Positions 62,599-64,000 of a stretch of DNA of 64,000 nt are shown here, piece by piece. The position numbers and the translations under genes were made by a program. Numbering within the stretch: the first letter of the stretch is position 1; each line of letters begins with the position of its first letter. Below the pieces are notes generated by a model. That model had not been told where the DNA came from. It saw only the letters and a list, made by a program, of their open reading frames with translations, and ran no database searches. Origin of the DNA: Nonomuraea deserti. GTDB taxonomy: Bacteria; Actinomycetota; Actinomycetes; Streptosporangiales; Streptosporangiaceae. The stretch covers positions 25,135 through 89,134 of the forward strand of contig NZ_SMKO01000018.1 of NCBI RefSeq assembly GCF_004348685.1. The letters run 5' to 3'.

Positions 62599-64000
62599 AT
62601 GGCATCGTGGGCGCGGCGGATCGACATCCCGCTCCGCCGCGTCGCCACGTCGTGCGCGGCCATGCTGTTCGTGCTGCTGGCGCACGTGACGCTGGTCCAG
62701 GCGTTCGGCTCGCACAGGCTCAACGCCGACCCCAGGAACGAGCGGCCCCTGATCGCCAGGTTCGAACGTCCACGCGGCGACATCCTCACCTACGAGGGCA
62801 CGCCGGTCGCCGTCAGCCGCCCGACCGGCGAGGGCCCGTACCTCTACCGGCGCGTCTACCGGCACGGCGAGCTGTACGCGCCCGTCACCGGCCACGTCTC
62901 CCTGTCGGGCTCCACCGGCATCGAACGCGCGCAGGACGCGGTGTTGTCCGGCGACGACGCCAAGGTGAGGGTGCAGTCGCTGGTCAGGGACGGTGTCGTG
63001 GAGGGGGCCGACGTCCGGCTGACGATCAGCGAGCGGGCGCAGTGGGCGGCCTACCAGAGCCTCAAGGCGACCGGGGTCCCGGGCGCGGCGGTGGCCATCA
63101 GCCCGGCGACGGGGGCGATCCTGGCACTGGCCAGCTACCCGGCCTACGACCCCAACGCCCTGACCACCTTCGACCCCGACCGGCTCGCCGAGACGGCCAG
63201 GCGGTTCCGCGACGCCCCGGCGCGGCCGATGGTGAACCGGGCGCTGCACCGGCTGTATCCGCCCGGGTCCACGTTCAAGCTGGTCACCACGGCGGCGGCG
63301 CTGGCCTCCGGCGAGTACACCCCGTCGACCGTGGTGGCCGCACCCGCCCGGCTGCGCCTGCCCGGCACCCCCATGTACGTGGACAACGGCGACCGCTGCG
63401 CGCAGGAGCGGCCGACGCTCGCGTACGCGTTCATGGCGTCGTGCGACACCGCGTTCGCCGGCATCGGGCTCCAGCTCGGGCAGGACCTGCTGCGGGACCA
63501 GGCCGAGGCCTTCGGGTTCAACGCGACGGGCCTGACGATCCCGCTGGGCACGACGCCGAGCAGGTACCCGGTCGCGATGGACCGGGCACGGACCGCGCTG
63601 TCCGCGATCGGCCGCCACGACGACCGGGTGACGCCGCTGATGCTGGCCATGCTGTCGGCGGCCGTGGCCAACAACGGGGTGCTGATGCGGCCGTACCTGG
63701 TGGAGGAGCAGCGGCTGCCGGACGGCTCGGTGATCGGCCGGGCCAATCCCACGCCCTACCGCACGGCCGTGTCGCCCATGCTGGCGAGATACCTGGCGGC
63801 GATGATGACGACGGTCACGCACGCGGGCGGCCCGGCGGCCATTCCCGGGGTGGAGGTCGCCGCCAAGTCCGACACCTCCGAGAAGGGCGTGGTCACGGGC
63901 GATCACGCGCTGGTGACGGCGTTCGCGCCGGCGGACGCGCCGGAGGTGGCGGTGGGGGTGGTGCTGGAGCTGTCGCTTATACACATCTTAGCCTTCCGAC
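62599..64000 (+). CDS. Class B penicillin-binding protein (PbpA-like) with altered KTG motif, 3' truncated
   Basis: At least 457 residues from ATG 62599, open at the window edge. An N-terminal membrane helix (CAAMLFVLLAHVTLVQAFGS) precedes the N-terminal PBP domain and the transpeptidase domain. The serine motif is SxxK in PPGSTFKLVTT (Ser224). The second motif is SCD (281-283) where SCN is usual. The KTG motif region reads AKSDTSEK (423-425 KSD). From 63970 the sequence is likely adapter read-through, so LSLIHILAFR is not native. The 36 bp before it show no strong RBS. Confidence 0.88.
   Translation, partial: MASWARRIDIPLRRVATSCAAMLFVLLAHVTLVQAFGSHRLNADPRNERPLIARFERPRGDILTYEGTPVAVSRPTGEGPYLYRRVYRHGELYAPVTGHVSLSGSTGIERAQDAVLSGDDAKVRVQSLVRDGVVEGADVRLTISERAQWAAYQSLKATGVPGAAVAISPATGAILALASYPAYDPNALTTFDPDRLAETARRFRDAPARPMVNRALHRLYPPGSTFKLVTTAAALASGEYTPSTVVAAPARLRLPGTPMYVDNGDRCAQERPTLAYAFMASCDTAFAGIGLQLGQDLLRDQAEAFGFNATGLTIPLGTTPSRYPVAMDRARTALSAIGRHDDRVTPLMLAMLSAAVANNGVLMRPYLVEEQRLPDGSVIGRANPTPYRTAVSPMLARYLAAMMTTVTHAGGPAAIPGVEVAAKSDTSEKGVVTGDHALVTAFAPADAPEVAVGVVLELSLIHILAFR
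63970..64000 (+). other. Probable sequencing-adapter read-through (Nextera-type) at contig end
   Basis: The segment starting CTGTCGCTTATACACATCT differs by one base from the Tn5/Nextera mosaic-end adapter (CTGTCTCTTATACACATCT). The following TAGCCTTCCGAC partly matches the read-2 adapter continuation. Its translations (LSLIHI forward, MYKRQ reverse) are well-known artefact peptides. Confidence 0.85.

Overview
The window is a chromosomal segment of a high-GC actinomycete. G+C is visibly around 70 %, GTG and TTG starts are frequent, and a conserved actinobacterial gene order (IclR regulator, leuC, leuD, HU, gpsA, ddl, DUF3515, Lrp-like, thiL, rpmB, DAK, recG, rsmD, coaD, DUF177, rpmF, rnc, mutM, acyP, smc, ftsY) fills the left half. 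My impression is a Streptosporangiales member of Nonomuraea type, but that is inference from gene order and style, not from a search. No rRNA, tRNA, CRISPR array, IS element or phage gene was seen. Genes touch both edges. The last ~31 bases look like sequencing-adapter read-through, so the right edge is probably a contig end.

Layout. 1-3.6 kb: leucine biosynthesis (regulator, leuC, leuD) and nucleoid protein HU. 3.6-10.5 kb: an MFS exporter, the F420 enzyme CofC/FbiD, an acyltransferase, gpsA, ddl, a lipoprotein, an Lrp-type sensor and thiL. 10.6-13.2 kb: a large low-complexity membrane protein and thiD. 13.7-30.4 kb: rpmB, then the recG, rsmD/coaD, DUF177/rpmF/rnc/mutM, acyP, smc and ftsY core, interrupted by an inserted divergent MFS/LysR pair. 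30.5-33.6 kb: an accessory cassette of a 24-aa peptide ORF, a TPR protein and an MFS exporter. 33.5-37.5 kb: a siderophore ABC importer around an IdeR/DmdR1-like box. 37.5-41.9 kb: a Cds1-like cysteine desulfhydrase, a SigR-like ECF sigma factor without an adjacent anti-sigma gene, a MEDS/HATPase protein, and an EamA transporter with a divergent XRE-cupin regulator. 42-45.7 kb: a deacetylase, DUF2461 and typA. 45.9-52.3 kb: a duplicated two-gene cassette, each copy an N-terminal fragment of an adenylate-forming (ANL) enzyme followed by a large ATPase/LuxR regulator. 52.3-64 kb: hydrolase, aldehyde dehydrogenase, secreted M14 carboxypeptidase, a secreted coiled-coil protein, a GH1/TetR pair, an aldo-keto reductase/MerR pair and a class B penicillin-binding protein whose KTG motif is altered.

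Two candidates for undescribed systems stand out: the tandem ANL-fragment/LuxR cassettes, and the peptide/TPR/MFS cassette, where a strong hairpin separates the peptide ORF from the rest. A second theme is minisatellite-like expansion. Three genes (leuC, the DAK kinase, DUF2461) have their own 3' end, stop codon included, duplicated in tandem downstream. Four proteins (SMC hinge, an MFS loop, one LuxR regulator, a proline-rich membrane protein) carry in-frame DNA tandem repeats.

Several regulator/target pairs have readable operators: a MerR-type pair of divergent promoters with 19-bp spacers, a TetR palindrome with a third half-site, a LysR T-N11-A box, and the iron box between the siderophore genes. 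Coordinates, reading frames and motifs were read by eye. Family names come from recognition of conserved motifs and have not been checked by database search.
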